In this document: positions 15,724-24,726 of the stretch, piece after piece
Layout: every line of letters begins with the position of its first letter
How positions within the stretch are numbered: the stretch's first letter is position 1
Assembly (NCBI GenBank): GCA_023382715.1
Contig: JAHDWP010000002.1
Coordinates: 62,001 to 126,000 of the forward strand
Reading direction: 5' to 3'
Length of the DNA: 64,000 nt
Origin: Anaerolineae bacterium
GTDB taxonomy: Bacteria; Chloroflexota; Anaerolineae; Aggregatilineales; Aggregatilineaceae
Made by a program: the position numbers and the translations under genes
The notes under the pieces: generated by a model
Seen by the model: only the letters and a program-made list of their open reading frames with translations
Databases searched by the model: none
Told to the model about the DNA's origin: nothing

Positions 15724-17229
15724 ATGCTCAAAACCTTGCGCAGCCGGTTGTTGCTCTCCTACGTGACGATTCTGCTGATCCTGCTCGTGCTGGTCGGCTT
15801 CATCCTGCTCGCTTTTCTGCGGACCCGACCGCTGCCCACCGATGAGATCACTAACGACCTGACCGCCGTGCTGCTCGACGTGCGCGCGCTGGAGACCATC
15901 CGCCTTGAGTTCCGAATGTCTCAGGGGCAGGGCATGGGGATGAGAGCGCGCCTGAACGCCTATGGGCAGTTGCTCACCGACTATCTCGGCGAGCTTAGCG
16001 CAGAGCGCGGGGTGCGGGCGCTGCTCGTCAGCGAAAACGGCGAAGTGCGCTACGATTCCGGGGGCGTTCTTACATCCGGCGACTCTGTCCGCGAGACCGA
16101 GCGCACGCCCCTGGTCCCGCCCAGCCGCATCCGCCTGAACGCCCTGTCCAAAGGCCGCTTCATAGATGCAGATGGCAGCCAGTGGCTGTTCGTCGCGCAG
16201 CCGCTCTTCCCGATGTCTGAGATGCGGACAGACCCGTCGTACCTGCTGATCGCCGCGCCTGTGCCGCGCGCCACCCTGCGCGAGGTCTTTCGCCTGTTCG
16301 GGGACACCTTCTTCGTCCCACTGGCGAAGGCCGGGCTGGTGGCGCTGGTGATCGCGGTGGGGCTGTCTCTGCTGATCGCCGGTTCGGTGGCCGGCCACTT
16401 GCAGCGTATGAGCGCAGCCGCGCAGCGCATCGCCAGCGGCGATTACCGGCAGCGTGTGGAGGTCGCCGGGCCGCACGAAGTGCGCGTGCTGGCCCACTCG
16501 TTCAATGACATGGCCGAGCGGGTGGCGACAGCCCAGCAGGCGCAGCGCGATTTTCTGGCCAACGTGTCGCACGACCTGCGAACGCCGCTGACCAGCATCC
16601 AGGGCTTCTCGCAGGCCATCGCCGAGGGCGTGACCTCCGATCCGGCGGCGGCGCAGCGCGCAGCGCAGATCATCCACGACGAGACGGCGCGCCTGCACCG
16701 CATGGTCGAGTCCCTGCTCGACCTGGCCCGTCTCGATTCCTCCCAGATGAATATGCGGCGCGACCCCGTCACCCCCGGCGATCTGCTGCGCGCCATTGGT
16801 GCGAGCTTCTCTGACCGGGCGCGCGCGCGCCAGATAAGCCTGCGGCTGATCGTTCCCTCCAACCTGCCACCTGTCAGCGGCGACGGTGACCGGCTGGCCC
16901 AGGTCTTCACCAACCTGCTCGATAACGCCCTCAAACACACGCCGCCCGGCGGGACGGTGACGCTGAGCGCGGCGCTTGCGGACGGCGGCATCGTCGTCAG
17001 CGTGCGCGACACGGGCGAAGGCATTCCGCCGGACGAGATCAGCCGCATCTTCGAGCGTTTTTACCAGGTCGACAAGAGCCGCCAGCGCGACCGCCTGGAA
17101 GACGGGTGGGGGCTGGGGCTGGCCATCGCGCGGCAGATCGTCGAGGCGCATGGCGGGACGATCCGGGCGGACAGCCGCGCCGGCCAGGGCACGACGTTCA
17201 CAGTCTGGCTGCCGCTGGGCCGGGAGTAG
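15724..17229 (+). CDS. Sensor histidine kinase (HAMP, HisKA, HATPase)
   Basis: 501 residues. TM1 at about 7-30, an extracytoplasmic sensor of about 170 residues, TM2 at 200-220, HAMP (ASGDYRQRVEV...LAHSFNDMAERV), dimerisation H-box with phospho-acceptor His283 in VSHDLRTPL, N-box Asn401 in NLLDNALKH, G1 DTGEGIPPDE, F-box FERFY, G2 GWGLGLAIA. All kinase motifs are intact. No response regulator lies beside it, so it is an orphan whose partner is elsewhere. Earlier in-frame starts run through repeat DNA; ATG 15724 directly precedes the TM1 helix, though its Shine-Dalgarno is weak. Confidence 0.9.
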   Translation: MLKTLRSRLLLSYVTILLILLVLVGFILLAFLRTRPLPTDEITNDLTAVLLDVRALETIRLEFRMSQGQGMGMRARLNAYGQLLTDYLGELSAERGVRALLVSENGEVRYDSGGVLTSGDSVRETERTPLVPPSRIRLNALSKGRFIDADGSQWLFVAQPLFPMSEMRTDPSYLLIAAPVPRATLREVFRLFGDTFFVPLAKAGLVALVIAVGLSLLIAGSVAGHLQRMSAAAQRIASGDYRQRVEVAGPHEVRVLAHSFNDMAERVATAQQAQRDFLANVSHDLRTPLTSIQGFSQAIAEGVTSDPAAAQRAAQIIHDETARLHRMVESLLDLARLDSSQMNMRRDPVTPGDLLRAIGASFSDRARARQISLRLIVPSNLPPVSGDGDRLAQVFTNLLDNALKHTPPGGTVTLSAALADGGIVVSVRDTGEGIPPDEISRIFERFYQVDKSRQRDRLEDGWGLGLAIARQIVEAHGGTIRADSRAGQGTTFTVWLPLGRE

Positions 17230-17415
17230 CGGGGGGAGTGGCCTGGTGATGGTTGGTGGCTTTCAGCCGTCAGTGATGGGGAGTCTTGAGTCGTGGGGGG
17301 AAGTGGTGGGCCGGGGATTGATGCTCCGGCCCTTGCTCGTGAACCCGGCGGCCTGGGGTGGCCCCGCGCTGCGTTTCGGTGTATGGTACTGGGCAGCTAT
17401 CAGGAGAGGCGCAGC

Positions 17416-17919
17416 ATGATGACAGCAGTCCCCCGTCTTACTGCCCGGCAGTGGCTCGCTGCATTCCTGGCGCTCGTCGCCGCGCTGACCCTGACCGCGT
17501 GCGCTCGCCAGGAGAAGGATGTGCGCCTGTCGCTGGACGAGCGCGCGTCGGCCTATGAGGAATCGCTGCGGGCCGAGCTAGACTGGCTGTGGCAGAACCG
17601 CATTGACGCGGCAAGCCAGGGGCGGCCCGACGAAGGGCGCTGCGTCGCCCCGGACTACGCCCGCGTCGCGCCGACGATGGACGATGAGGCGCGCGCCGCC
17701 GACGATCTCGGCGGCAAAATCGTGGATCAGCTCACCTACGCCAGCCAGTTGATCGCCGACAGCCGCGCGCGCTGGGAGCAATTCTGTGCCGGAGGCCCCA
17801 CCGCCTCAGATACGGTCGCCTTCCTCGATTCGCGCCTGAATGCGGCGGCGCGCAGCCTGAACCTGGCCCGCGAATGGCTCGACGCTCGCGCCGAATCGCG
17901 ACGGCGGGCGGGGAAGTGA
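17416..17919 (+). CDS. Putative lipoprotein
   Basis: 167 residues with a lipoprotein signal: basic start, hydrophobic WLAAFLALVAALTL and lipobox LTAC with Cys29. The mature part is charged and predicted helical (DERASAYEESLRAELDWLW, RLNAAARSLNLAREWLDARA) with two further cysteines that could pair. No family recognised. ATG 17416 is preceded by AGGAGAG at 17402-17408; ATG 17419 is equally possible. It follows the histidine kinase on the same strand after 186 bases. Confidence 0.65.
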   Translation: MMTAVPRLTARQWLAAFLALVAALTLTACARQEKDVRLSLDERASAYEESLRAELDWLWQNRIDAASQGRPDEGRCVAPDYARVAPTMDDEARAADDLGGKIVDQLTYASQLIADSRARWEQFCAGGPTASDTVAFLDSRLNAAARSLNLAREWLDARAESRRRAGK

Positions 17920-17932
17920 GGCCGCCGGGCGG

Positions 17933-19033
17933 CTAGACCCCGATGACGCGCAGACCGCGCGGGAACGTGGTCAGGCTTTCCGCGCCGTTCGCCGTGACCA
18001 GCATATTGTCCTCGATACGCACGCCCACTTCGCCCGGCAGGTAGATGCCCGGCTCGATCGTGAAGACCATGCCCGGCTCCAATACCTGCGCGTTGCCCTC
18101 GACGATGTTCGGCTCTTCGTGCGCCTCCATGCCCAGGCCATGCCCGGTGCGATGCGTGAAGTAAGGGCCGAAGCCCGCTTCCTCGATCACCTGGCGCGTG
18201 GCGCGATCCACTTCCTGCGCGGGCACGCCCGGTTTGGCGGCGGCGCGCCCGGCTTCGTTGGCCGCCCGCACGACCTCGTAGACTTCGACCAGCCGAGGCG
18301 ACGGCTCGCCCACGCTGAACGTGCGCGTGATGTCGGAGGCGTAGCCGCGCACCGTCGTGCCGAAGTCGAGCAGCAGCGGCTCGCCCACTGCCAGGCGGCG
18401 CTCGCCCGGCTCGCCATGCGGCAGGGCGCTGTTCGGCCCGGCCAGGGCGATCGGCTCGAAGGGATGCTTGCCGCCGCCGCGCTCAAGCTGGGCGACGATC
18501 AGCAGCCCGGCGACCTCGCGCTCGGTCATGCCGGGCCGCACCAGGCCGAGGAGTTTCTCCAGTGCCGCCTGGCTGATGGCAATCGCTTCGCGCAGCGCGC
18601 GCACAGCTTCGGCGTCCTTGTACAAGCGCAGCGCGGCCAGGGCCTGGCCCGCCGGCACCAGGGTGGCGTCCAGGTATTCGTCCAGCAGGTTCGCTTCCAG
18701 CACGCGCATGCGCAGCTCTTCGACGCCGACCCGCTTGCTGCGCAGCCTCAGCGCGCCCGCCGCCGCCGCGAACGCCGCGCCGAAGCCTTCGCTATCCGAC
18801 CAGGGGAACAGCGTCATGGGGATGCCGCAGGCGGCCAGGCGCTCCTCTTCGAGCGCGGGGACGACGGCGACCGGGTCTCTGCCCGGCACGAAGAAGACCA
18901 CCAGCGGGCGCTCCATCAGGTGGAAGTCAAGGCCGGTCAGGTGATGCAGGTTCGCGCCGGGCACCAGGGCGATGGCGTCCAGCCCGGCAGCGATAGCGAT
19001 CTCGTGAATCTGGTGCAGCCTGGGGTGAGTCAT
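17933..19033 (-). CDS. M24 family Xaa-Pro aminopeptidase/dipeptidase
   Basis: 366 residues, a cytoplasmic pita-bread metallopeptidase cleaving X-Pro bonds. An N-terminal creatinase-like domain (1-130) precedes the catalytic domain, which carries the full metal set: Asp223 (LDFGTT), Asp234 (SDITRTF), His298 (HRTGHGLG), Glu327 (TIEPGIY) and Glu341 (RIEDNM). Length fits PepQ/YpdF-type enzymes. It stands alone and converges with the lipoprotein gene. Confidence 0.9.
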   Translation of the reverse strand: MTHPRLHQIHEIAIAAGLDAIALVPGANLHHLTGLDFHLMERPLVVFFVPGRDPVAVVPALEEERLAACGIPMTLFPWSDSEGFGAAFAAAAGALRLRSKRVGVEELRMRVLEANLLDEYLDATLVPAGQALAALRLYKDAEAVRALREAIAISQAALEKLLGLVRPGMTEREVAGLLIVAQLERGGGKHPFEPIALAGPNSALPHGEPGERRLAVGEPLLLDFGTTVRGYASDITRTFSVGEPSPRLVEVYEVVRAANEAGRAAAKPGVPAQEVDRATRQVIEEAGFGPYFTHRTGHGLGMEAHEEPNIVEGNAQVLEPGMVFTIEPGIYLPGEVGVRIEDNMLVTANGAESLTTFPRGLRVIGV

Positions 19034-19180
19034 TGGACCATATGCTCCCTGAGTGTGTGAGGCGACTGGCGATCGGCTGCGAGGGGGGGAACGTTTCTGA
19101 GCAGCGCCGGTGTATCCCGCGCTGGCCGATCTCCCGTGATGGTCATGAGCCTATAAGCAGATACGCCGCCTGTCAAGCGG

Positions 19181-20032
19181 TCAGCTTGCGATCAGCGGCA
19201 CGGCGATCACGGCGGCGACAATCCCCATGCCCTGCCAGCGGGCGATGTGCTCGCCGAGCAGCCCACGCGCCAGCAGCACCGTGATCGCCGGGTAGAGCGA
19301 CGACAGCACCGAGGCCACATCGAGCCGCCCCGCCTGGGCCGCCAACAGGAAGAAGGTATTGCCGCCCACGTCGAGCACGCCAGCCAGGGCCACAATGCCC
19401 AGCGCGTGACGCGGTGGACGCCAGGCGCGCCCGTTCGCCAGGGCGACGGCCAGCAGCGCGATCAGCGAGGCGCTGCGCGCCGCCGCCAGCGGCCAGAAGA
19501 CAGCGTCCTGGCTCACCCGGTCAATCAGCACGAAAAACGACCCAAAGCCCAGCCCGGCCAGCACCGCCAGGCCCAGCCCGCTGGGGCCGTCGCCACTGCC
19601 CGCGCGCCGCGAAACCAGCCACACGCCGATCAGCGCCAGGGCGAACCCGGCCATCTGCGCGCCGCCCGGCAGCCCCTCGGCGACCGCTCCGAACAGCACC
19701 GGGATCGCGGTGCCGATCACCGCCGCGACCGGCGCCACCACGCCCATCCGTCCCACCGCCAGCCCGCGATAGTGCGCCGTCAGCCCGCCGCCACCGACCA
19801 CCCCTGCCGCTGCCGCCCAGGCCAGGTCGGCGGGCGCGGGCGCGGATTCGCCCCTGGCCAGCGCCAGCGCGACCAGCAGGACCAGGCCGATACTATAGGA
19901 ACCAGCCATCACGGCGAAGACCGGTATGCGCTTGGCCGCCACCCCACCGGTGAAATCGCTGGTTCCCCACGACAACGCCGCGATCAACCCAAAGCCTGCT
20001 GCGCCTATCCCTGTGCCGTTGCCCATCGTCAC
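19181..20032 (-). CDS. EamA/DMT family transporter
   Basis: 283 residues with ten hydrophobic helices in two EamA halves of five. The first begins GFGLIAALSWGTSDFTGGVAAK; the second half ends at ARWQGMGIVAAVIAVPLI. Such 10-TM transporters export small metabolites; substrate unknown. The GTG at 20032 overlaps the stop of the upstream GT2-TlpA gene (GTGA), so the two are translationally coupled; an ATG two codons later is an alternative start. Confidence 0.85.
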   Translation of the reverse strand: MTMGNGTGIGAAGFGLIAALSWGTSDFTGGVAAKRIPVFAVMAGSYSIGLVLLVALALARGESAPAPADLAWAAAAGVVGGGGLTAHYRGLAVGRMGVVAPVAAVIGTAIPVLFGAVAEGLPGGAQMAGFALALIGVWLVSRRAGSGDGPSGLGLAVLAGLGFGSFFVLIDRVSQDAVFWPLAAARSASLIALLAVALANGRAWRPPRHALGIVALAGVLDVGGNTFFLLAAQAGRLDVASVLSSLYPAITVLLARGLLGEHIARWQGMGIVAAVIAVPLIAS

Positions 20033-21357
20033 CCCACTACCAGTTGGCTGAGTGTGGCGCTCAGATCGTCTTCAGTCAGCTCGCCCAGGTGCCGCAGGCG
20101 CACGATCCCCGCCCGATCCACAAAGACCGTCGTCGGAAGCTGCGCGACCTCGAACAGGCGGAAGAGCGGTCCGTCCTCTTCGGCCAGGGCGACGGGCAGC
20201 GTCAGCGTGTAGCGCGCCAGGAACTCGCGGATCGCCCCTTCGGTCTGGCCCAGGTGCGGGTCGGTGATGGCGATCACGCGCACGTCCGCGCGCTCGTCCT
20301 GAAGCTGCTGGAGCAGCGGCATCTCGCGCTGGCACGGGACGCACCACGTCGCCCAGAAATTGAGCACCACGATCTGCCCGGCCAGGTCGCGAAAGCGGAC
20401 GGAGCGGCCATCCAGCGTCTCCAGCGTCATGTCCGGCAGCGGCATGCCGATCACGTCTTCCAGCGGCGGCAGCGTCGGGGGCAGCGTCGCGGGCAGGGGC
20501 GTCGGCGGGATGAAGGTCACCGGCGCGGGGGTGGGATAGAGGGCGAGCGTCTCGCCGTCGCCGTCCGAGGCATCGCCCTGCGCCAGCACCAGCGCCGCGC
20601 CGAATACGCCGATCAGCGGGAGAGTCAGCAGCGGCAGCCAGCGCGTGCGCCGCCTTTCGCGCCGGCGGGCGCGGCGCATGGCCTGGCGCGTGGCCCAGAC
20701 CATGCGCATGAAGTGGACGGTCTGCGGGATCGGCCTGATGTGGCTCTTCTCGCCCTCGTAGATGGTGCGGATGGGCACACCTGCCAGCCGGTAGCCGCGC
20801 TGCACGCAGGTGACGATCATCTCGACTTCGAACTCGAAGCCCCCTTCGCGGCTGTCCAGCGTGGCTTCCATCATGCGCCGGCTGAGCAGGCGGTAGCCGG
20901 ATTGGTTGTCGCGCACCGGCTGGCCCAGCGCCCACGAGAACAGCGCGCGCCCGATCGTGTTGGACAGGTTGCGCGGGAAGGGCATCTGGCGGAAGGCGCG
21001 CTCGCCGATGATCAGGTCGGCGTTCCGGGCAGTGAAGGCATCCAGAAAGGCGGGAATCTCGGCGGGGTCGTGCTGACCGTCGGCGTCGAGCGTGATCACG
21101 GCATCGCAGCCGGCGTCCAGCGCCCAGCGGAATCCGGCACGCAGAGCCGCACCCTTGCCCTGGTTGGGCTGCTGGCGCAGGACGGTCGCGCCTGCGCCAG
21201 CAGCCAGGCGGGCGGTCTCGTCGGCGGAACCGTCGTCCACGACCAGCACGGGCAGGTACGCCCGCACAGCGGTCACGACGCCGCCGACGCGCCCGGCCTC
21301 GTTATAGGCCGGGATCAGCGCCAGGATACGCGGCGAGGGAGAATCACCCTGGCCCAT
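20029..21357 (-). CDS. GT2 glycosyltransferase fused to TlpA-type thioredoxin
   Basis: 442 residues. Residues 1-225 form a DPM1/DPG-synthase-like GT2 domain (LIPAYNEAGRV, VVDDGSADET, TLDADGQHDP, DNQSGYRLLSRR), acting on polyprenyl phosphate in the cytoplasm. An Arg-rich segment (RRARRRERRRTR) precedes one TM helix (about 241-260), then a Pro/Thr-rich linker and a TlpA/AhpC-TSA thioredoxin fold with Trp338-Cys339-Val-Pro-Cys342. The positive-inside rule places the enzyme inside and the thioredoxin outside. The frame is uninterrupted with no sign of assembly error. This pairing is unusual. The EamA transporter is coupled downstream. Confidence 0.85.
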   Translation of the reverse strand: MGQGDSPSPRILALIPAYNEAGRVGGVVTAVRAYLPVLVVDDGSADETARLAAGAGATVLRQQPNQGKGAALRAGFRWALDAGCDAVITLDADGQHDPAEIPAFLDAFTARNADLIIGERAFRQMPFPRNLSNTIGRALFSWALGQPVRDNQSGYRLLSRRMMEATLDSREGGFEFEVEMIVTCVQRGYRLAGVPIRTIYEGEKSHIRPIPQTVHFMRMVWATRQAMRRARRRERRRTRWLPLLTLPLIGVFGAALVLAQGDASDGDGETLALYPTPAPVTFIPPTPLPATLPPTLPPLEDVIGMPLPDMTLETLDGRSVRFRDLAGQIVVLNFWATWCVPCQREMPLLQQLQDERADVRVIAITDPHLGQTEGAIREFLARYTLTLPVALAEEDGPLFRLFEVAQLPTTVFVDRAGIVRLRHLGELTEDDLSATLSQLVVG

Positions 21358-21374
21358 CGCGATGATCTGGCGGC

Positions 21375-21728
21375 TCAGCGGGGGCGCATCCCGACGGCGC
21401 GTTCGACGGGCAGCACAAAGGCCACGCCGGCGCCCTGCCAGTCGGGGTCTTCCGCGCCGAGCACTTCGCCCGCCGCGTCAATCAGCGAGTCAACCAGGTC
21501 GTCGCTCACCACTGAGAGGATGATCTGGTTGGTCTCTTCCATCTGGCGCATGAGGCTGGTCAGCGACACGATCAGGTTGATCTCCAGCGTCTTACTGCGC
21601 TCGCGGAGCCGATGCAGCCCGTGACTTTCGATCAGGGTGACGCCAGGCGCGCCCAGCTCCTCCCAGGCTTCGGCCACTTGTAGGCCCCGCTCGATCTTGG
21701 TGGTGATCACCAGCACCATTTTATGCAT
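21375..21728 (-). CDS. PII-like signalling protein
   Basis: 117 residues with a PII-like ferredoxin fold start (MVLVITTKIERGLQVAEAWEELGAPGVTLIESHGL) in place of the classic PII KP(F/H)KL...G...GLTV. It lacks the conserved T-loop of GlnB/GlnK, so it is a divergent PII-superfamily member of unknown ligand. AGGAG precedes the ATG by seven bases. It lies 9 bases downstream of a CPA2 antiporter and is surely co-transcribed with it, which suggests it regulates the antiporter. Confidence 0.65.
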   Translation of the reverse strand: MHKMVLVITTKIERGLQVAEAWEELGAPGVTLIESHGLHRLRERSKTLEINLIVSLTSLMRQMEETNQIILSVVSDDLVDSLIDAAGEVLGAEDPDWQGAGVAFVLPVERAVGMRPR

Positions 21729-21737
21729 ATTGCGCTC

Positions 21738-22988
21738 CTACCCTTGCGCCTTCTGACGTTGGGCGGGCTTCATCTCTTCAGGCTCGTGGCCCTTGAAGAC
21801 CCAGCGCACCAGTGGCGGCGTTATGACAGTGGTCAGCAGGATGACCAGAAAGGTTGTCTCGAACAGGCTCTCCGACAACAGGCCCTCGGCCAGGCCCAAC
21901 GCAGCGATGATCAACCCCACTTCGCCGCGCGAGATCATGCACACGCCCAGCCGGAACGACTCGCCGCGCGCAAAGCCGCCCAGCAGCGCGCCAAAGCCAC
22001 TGCCCACGATCTTGGAGACGACCGCGACAACCGACAGCAGAATCGCCAGCGGCACCAGGCTCCCGCCGATCCGCGTCAGGTCAGCGTGCAGCCCGACGTT
22101 GACGAAGAAGATCGGTACCAGAAAGGCGTAGGAGATATGGTGTACCGTCCCGACGATCTGAGCGTGCGGACGCTCGGCAGTCTGGCTCAGCCCGACCCCG
22201 GCGATGAACGCCCCGGTAATGGCTGCCATGCCGCCCAGCACATCCGCCGACCAGCCGAAGAAGAGCGCGGCGATCAGCGCGAACGAGGCTGTGCTGCCCG
22301 AAAGGCGGCGCGAGCGGAAGATACGGTTGAACAGCCGCGGCAGCACGTACCAGGCAATGGCCAGGGCACCGACCAGGTAGAGCACCATGCGCACGAAGAT
22401 CCAGACCAGGTCGCCCGCCGAAGCGCTCGTCCCAGGCCCCATCGTGGCAATCACGACCGAGAGCAACAGGATGGCCAGGATGTCATCCACGACGGCGGTA
22501 GCCAGCAAGCCAACACCCTCTTTGGTGCGCAGCAAGCCTAGCTCCAACAACGTCTGGGCGGAGATGCTCACCGAGGTGGCCGCCAGCACCACGCCGACGA
22601 AGATGGCTTCTTCGCTGGAGAAGTCGAACAGCAGCACCGCGGGGATGCTCATCAGCACTGGCAGCGATGCGCCCAGCACACCGCCCCAGATGGCGACGCG
22701 CCCCACCTGTAGCAGCTCGCGCAGGTGCACTTCCAGGCCGACGGTGAACATCAGGAAGAGCACGCCCAGCTCGGCCAGCTCCTCAATGGTGCGGGAGAGC
22801 AGCTCCGGGTTGTCGAACACATCCCAGTGCAGCATGTTCAGCAGCGTGGGACCCAGGACGATGCCCGCCAACAGCTCGCCGAAGACGCGCGGCTGCCCCC
22901 ACGACCGCGCAGCAGCGCCCGCGAATTGGGCGGCGGCGATCACCAGTCCGATTGCGAGAAACATCTGTGCATAAAACGAACTCTCCAT
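21738..22988 (-). CDS. CPA2 cation:proton antiporter (KefB/GerN-like)
   Basis: 416 residues with about twelve TM helices of the Na+/H+ exchanger fold. It begins FYAQMFLAIGLVIAAAQFAG; GQPRVFGELLAGIVLGP is the CPA2 signature, and VLAATSVSISAQTL and ATAVVDDILAILLL include the ion-binding Asp pair region. There is no C-terminal TrkA-N or USP domain, so ligand control may come from the PII-like protein encoded next. ATG 22988 follows AAGGA; a TTG one codon earlier is an alternative. It exchanges Na+ or K+ for H+ across the cytoplasmic membrane. Confidence 0.9.
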   Translation of the reverse strand: MESSFYAQMFLAIGLVIAAAQFAGAAARSWGQPRVFGELLAGIVLGPTLLNMLHWDVFDNPELLSRTIEELAELGVLFLMFTVGLEVHLRELLQVGRVAIWGGVLGASLPVLMSIPAVLLFDFSSEEAIFVGVVLAATSVSISAQTLLELGLLRTKEGVGLLATAVVDDILAILLLSVVIATMGPGTSASAGDLVWIFVRMVLYLVGALAIAWYVLPRLFNRIFRSRRLSGSTASFALIAALFFGWSADVLGGMAAITGAFIAGVGLSQTAERPHAQIVGTVHHISYAFLVPIFFVNVGLHADLTRIGGSLVPLAILLSVVAVVSKIVGSGFGALLGGFARGESFRLGVCMISRGEVGLIIAALGLAEGLLSESLFETTFLVILLTTVITPPLVRWVFKGHEPEEMKPAQRQKAQG

Positions 22989-23108
22989 CAACGTTCCTTT
23001 CTGCTGCGCGTCTTCCCGATGCCGCTTTGCGGATCGAGAAGAAAGATCGCAGCGTAAGATAGTCCGCGCCGGACGCGCAAGCTCTGGCAGCGAACTATCA
23101 CACCGATT

Positions 23109-23627
23109 TCAGGATGAGAGAGGCTGGGTGTCGTCGCTGGCCGGTTCGCTGTCGCCGGACAGCGTGAATTCCTGTTGATAACCGAAACGCCGCTCGTTGT
23201 CAATCCAGCGCAGCCAGCGCGGGCGCAGCACATAGAACACGCTGGCGGCGATCAGGTCGCTGAACCGCTCGTTCACGAACGGGAACTTGGCACTGTACAC
23301 GGCCAGCGCGCGCTGGCGCTCTTCGTCGTCGGTGACGGGCATGGCCGCGCCCTCGATCTGCACGCCCTTGATGTCCGCCCAGTCCCAGGTGTGAACATAA
23401 ACGGTCGCCGCGACATCGCTCCAGTCTTCGAGGTTGCGGCTGTGACGGCTGTCCGGGTCGGAGACCCAGTACAGGTTGAAGGTATCGTCGCTGGCGAAGA
23501 AGAGCGGAGCCGCCTGCGGGCGACCGTCGTTCAGCCCGGCAGTGGCCAGCGCCAGCGTGGACTGCCCGCCCAGGAAGTTTCGCAGCAGAGGGCGCATTTC
23601 GTCGGGCAGCGGGGGTGGCTTGCCCAT
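23109..23627 (-). CDS. Pyridoxamine 5'-phosphate oxidase-like FMN-binding protein
   Basis: 172 residues of the split-barrel flavin-binding fold: LALATAGLNDGRPQAAPLFFASDD, then VSDPDSRHSRNL and VQIEGAAMPV. Such proteins bind FMN, F420 or haem, and many are reductases of unknown substrate. The N-terminus is coupled to ubiX: the ubiX TGA overlaps GTG/ATG start codons (23630 or 23627). No evidence was seen that it is a true PdxH. Confidence 0.8.
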   Translation of the reverse strand: MGKPPPLPDEMRPLLRNFLGGQSTLALATAGLNDGRPQAAPLFFASDDTFNLYWVSDPDSRHSRNLEDWSDVAATVYVHTWDWADIKGVQIEGAAMPVTDDEERQRALAVYSAKFPFVNERFSDLIAASVFYVLRPRWLRWIDNERRFGYQQEFTLSGDSEPASDDTQPLSS

Positions 23628-24211
23628 CACGACCTGCCTTTCAGGCCCAGCCAGGTGAAGTAAAGATCGTTATCAATGCCCAGCCGCAGCAGAATGCGCC
23701 CCACCGTGCCGTTGATGATGTCGTCCACCGTCTGGGGCCGGCTGTAGAAAGCGGGCACCGGCGGCAGGATCGCCGCGCCGATCTCGGCGGCCTGGGCCAT
23801 CAGGCGCAGATGGCCCAGGTGCAGCGGCGTCTCGCGCACGACCAGCAGCAGGGGACGCCCTTCCTTGAGCTGCACGTCGGCGGCGCGCGCCAGCAGATCG
23901 CCCGCGCTGCTCAGCGCGATGTTGGACAGGCTCTTGATGCTGCACGGCACGACGACCATGCCCATCACCGGGAACGAGCCGCTGGCAATGCTGGCCCCGA
24001 TGTTGTGCGGCTTGTGCAGCACATCGGCCAGCGCCTCGACTTCGCTGATCGGCCAGTCGGTCTCCTGGGCGATGGTGATACGCGCCGCCTCGGTCAGCAC
24101 GAGATGAGTCTCGATGGCGTCGTCCTGGCGCAGCACTTCTAGCAGGCGGATGCCCAGGATGACGCCGCTGGCCCCGGAAATGCCCACGATCAGACGGCGC
24201 GGTGTGCTCAT
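23627..24211 (-). CDS. ubiX: Flavin prenyltransferase UbiX
   Basis: 194 residues. It attaches a dimethylallyl group to FMN to make prenylated FMN, cofactor of UbiD decarboxylases. Signature blocks are GISGASGVILGIRLLEVL at the start, the VVVPCSIKSLSNIA loop, and RETPLHLGHLRLM near the end. Length is typical. No UbiD lies in the window; it is sandwiched between mop and an FMN-binding protein gene in a tight minus-strand operon, suggesting a flavin or decarboxylation context. Confidence 0.92.
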   Translation of the reverse strand: MSTPRRLIVGISGASGVILGIRLLEVLRQDDAIETHLVLTEAARITIAQETDWPISEVEALADVLHKPHNIGASIASGSFPVMGMVVVPCSIKSLSNIALSSAGDLLARAADVQLKEGRPLLLVVRETPLHLGHLRLMAQAAEIGAAILPPVPAFYSRPQTVDDIINGTVGRILLRLGIDNDLYFTWLGLKGRS

Positions 24212-24227
24212 AACGGATCGGGTGGGC

Positions 24228-24440
24228 CTAATGATCCACGCCGACCATGACGTTCGACGCCTTGATCACGGCATACGCTTCTTTGCCGACGGCCAGCCCC
24301 AGGCTCTCGACCGACGCCTGGGTGATGATCGCGGCGATCTCGATGCCGCCGGGCAGGGCGATGATCACTTCGCAGTTGACCGCGCCGGGCGTGATCTGCT
24401 TGACGGTGCCCTTCAGGACGTTGCGCGCGCTCAGTTTCAT
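24228..24440 (-). CDS. mop: Molbindin-type Mop/TOBE protein
   Basis: 70 residues made of a single Mop domain: LSARNVLKGTVKQITPGAVN, CEVIIALPGG, AIITQASVESLGLAVG, AVIKASNVMVGV. Mop proteins form hexamers that store or buffer molybdate/tungstate. It lies 16 bases upstream of ubiX in the same orientation. The tungstate transporter at 49.8-52.4 kb is a functional companion although not adjacent. Confidence 0.9.
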   Translation of the reverse strand: MKLSARNVLKGTVKQITPGAVNCEVIIALPGGIEIAAIITQASVESLGLAVGKEAYAVIKASNVMVGVDH

Positions 24441-24571
24441 GATGGTATCTCCTCAGACTGACTCTCTCGCTAACAATGCTCCACTGCCGCTGCCGCGGCG
24501 CGCTGCGCCCGGCAATATACCAGTTATACCAGATATGCGCAGCGGGCGTAAAGAAACAGAGACGAAACGCA

Positions 24572-24716
24572 GGCCGAAGCTGCCGGGCGGGGGCGCTGCG
24601 CTGCTGCGCCCTGCTTTGCCTCACCCCCGCTCGGCGCTAACGCGCCTCGCCGCCCCCTCTCCATTCGAATGGAGAGGGGGCAAGCCGAGCGCAGCAAGGC
24701 TGGGGGTGAGGCTTTT
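24572..24716. repeat. Dispersed repeat, family A
   Basis: The 286-base gap between mop and the dehydratase gene contains CTGCTGCGCCCTGCTTTGCC, CTCACCCCCGCTCGGCGC and a palindromic CCCCCTCTCCATTCGAATGG...GGGGG (perfect inverted repeat centred near 24666). Nothing else is seen there. Confidence 0.7.
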
Positions 24717-24726
24717 CGCGCCCCGC

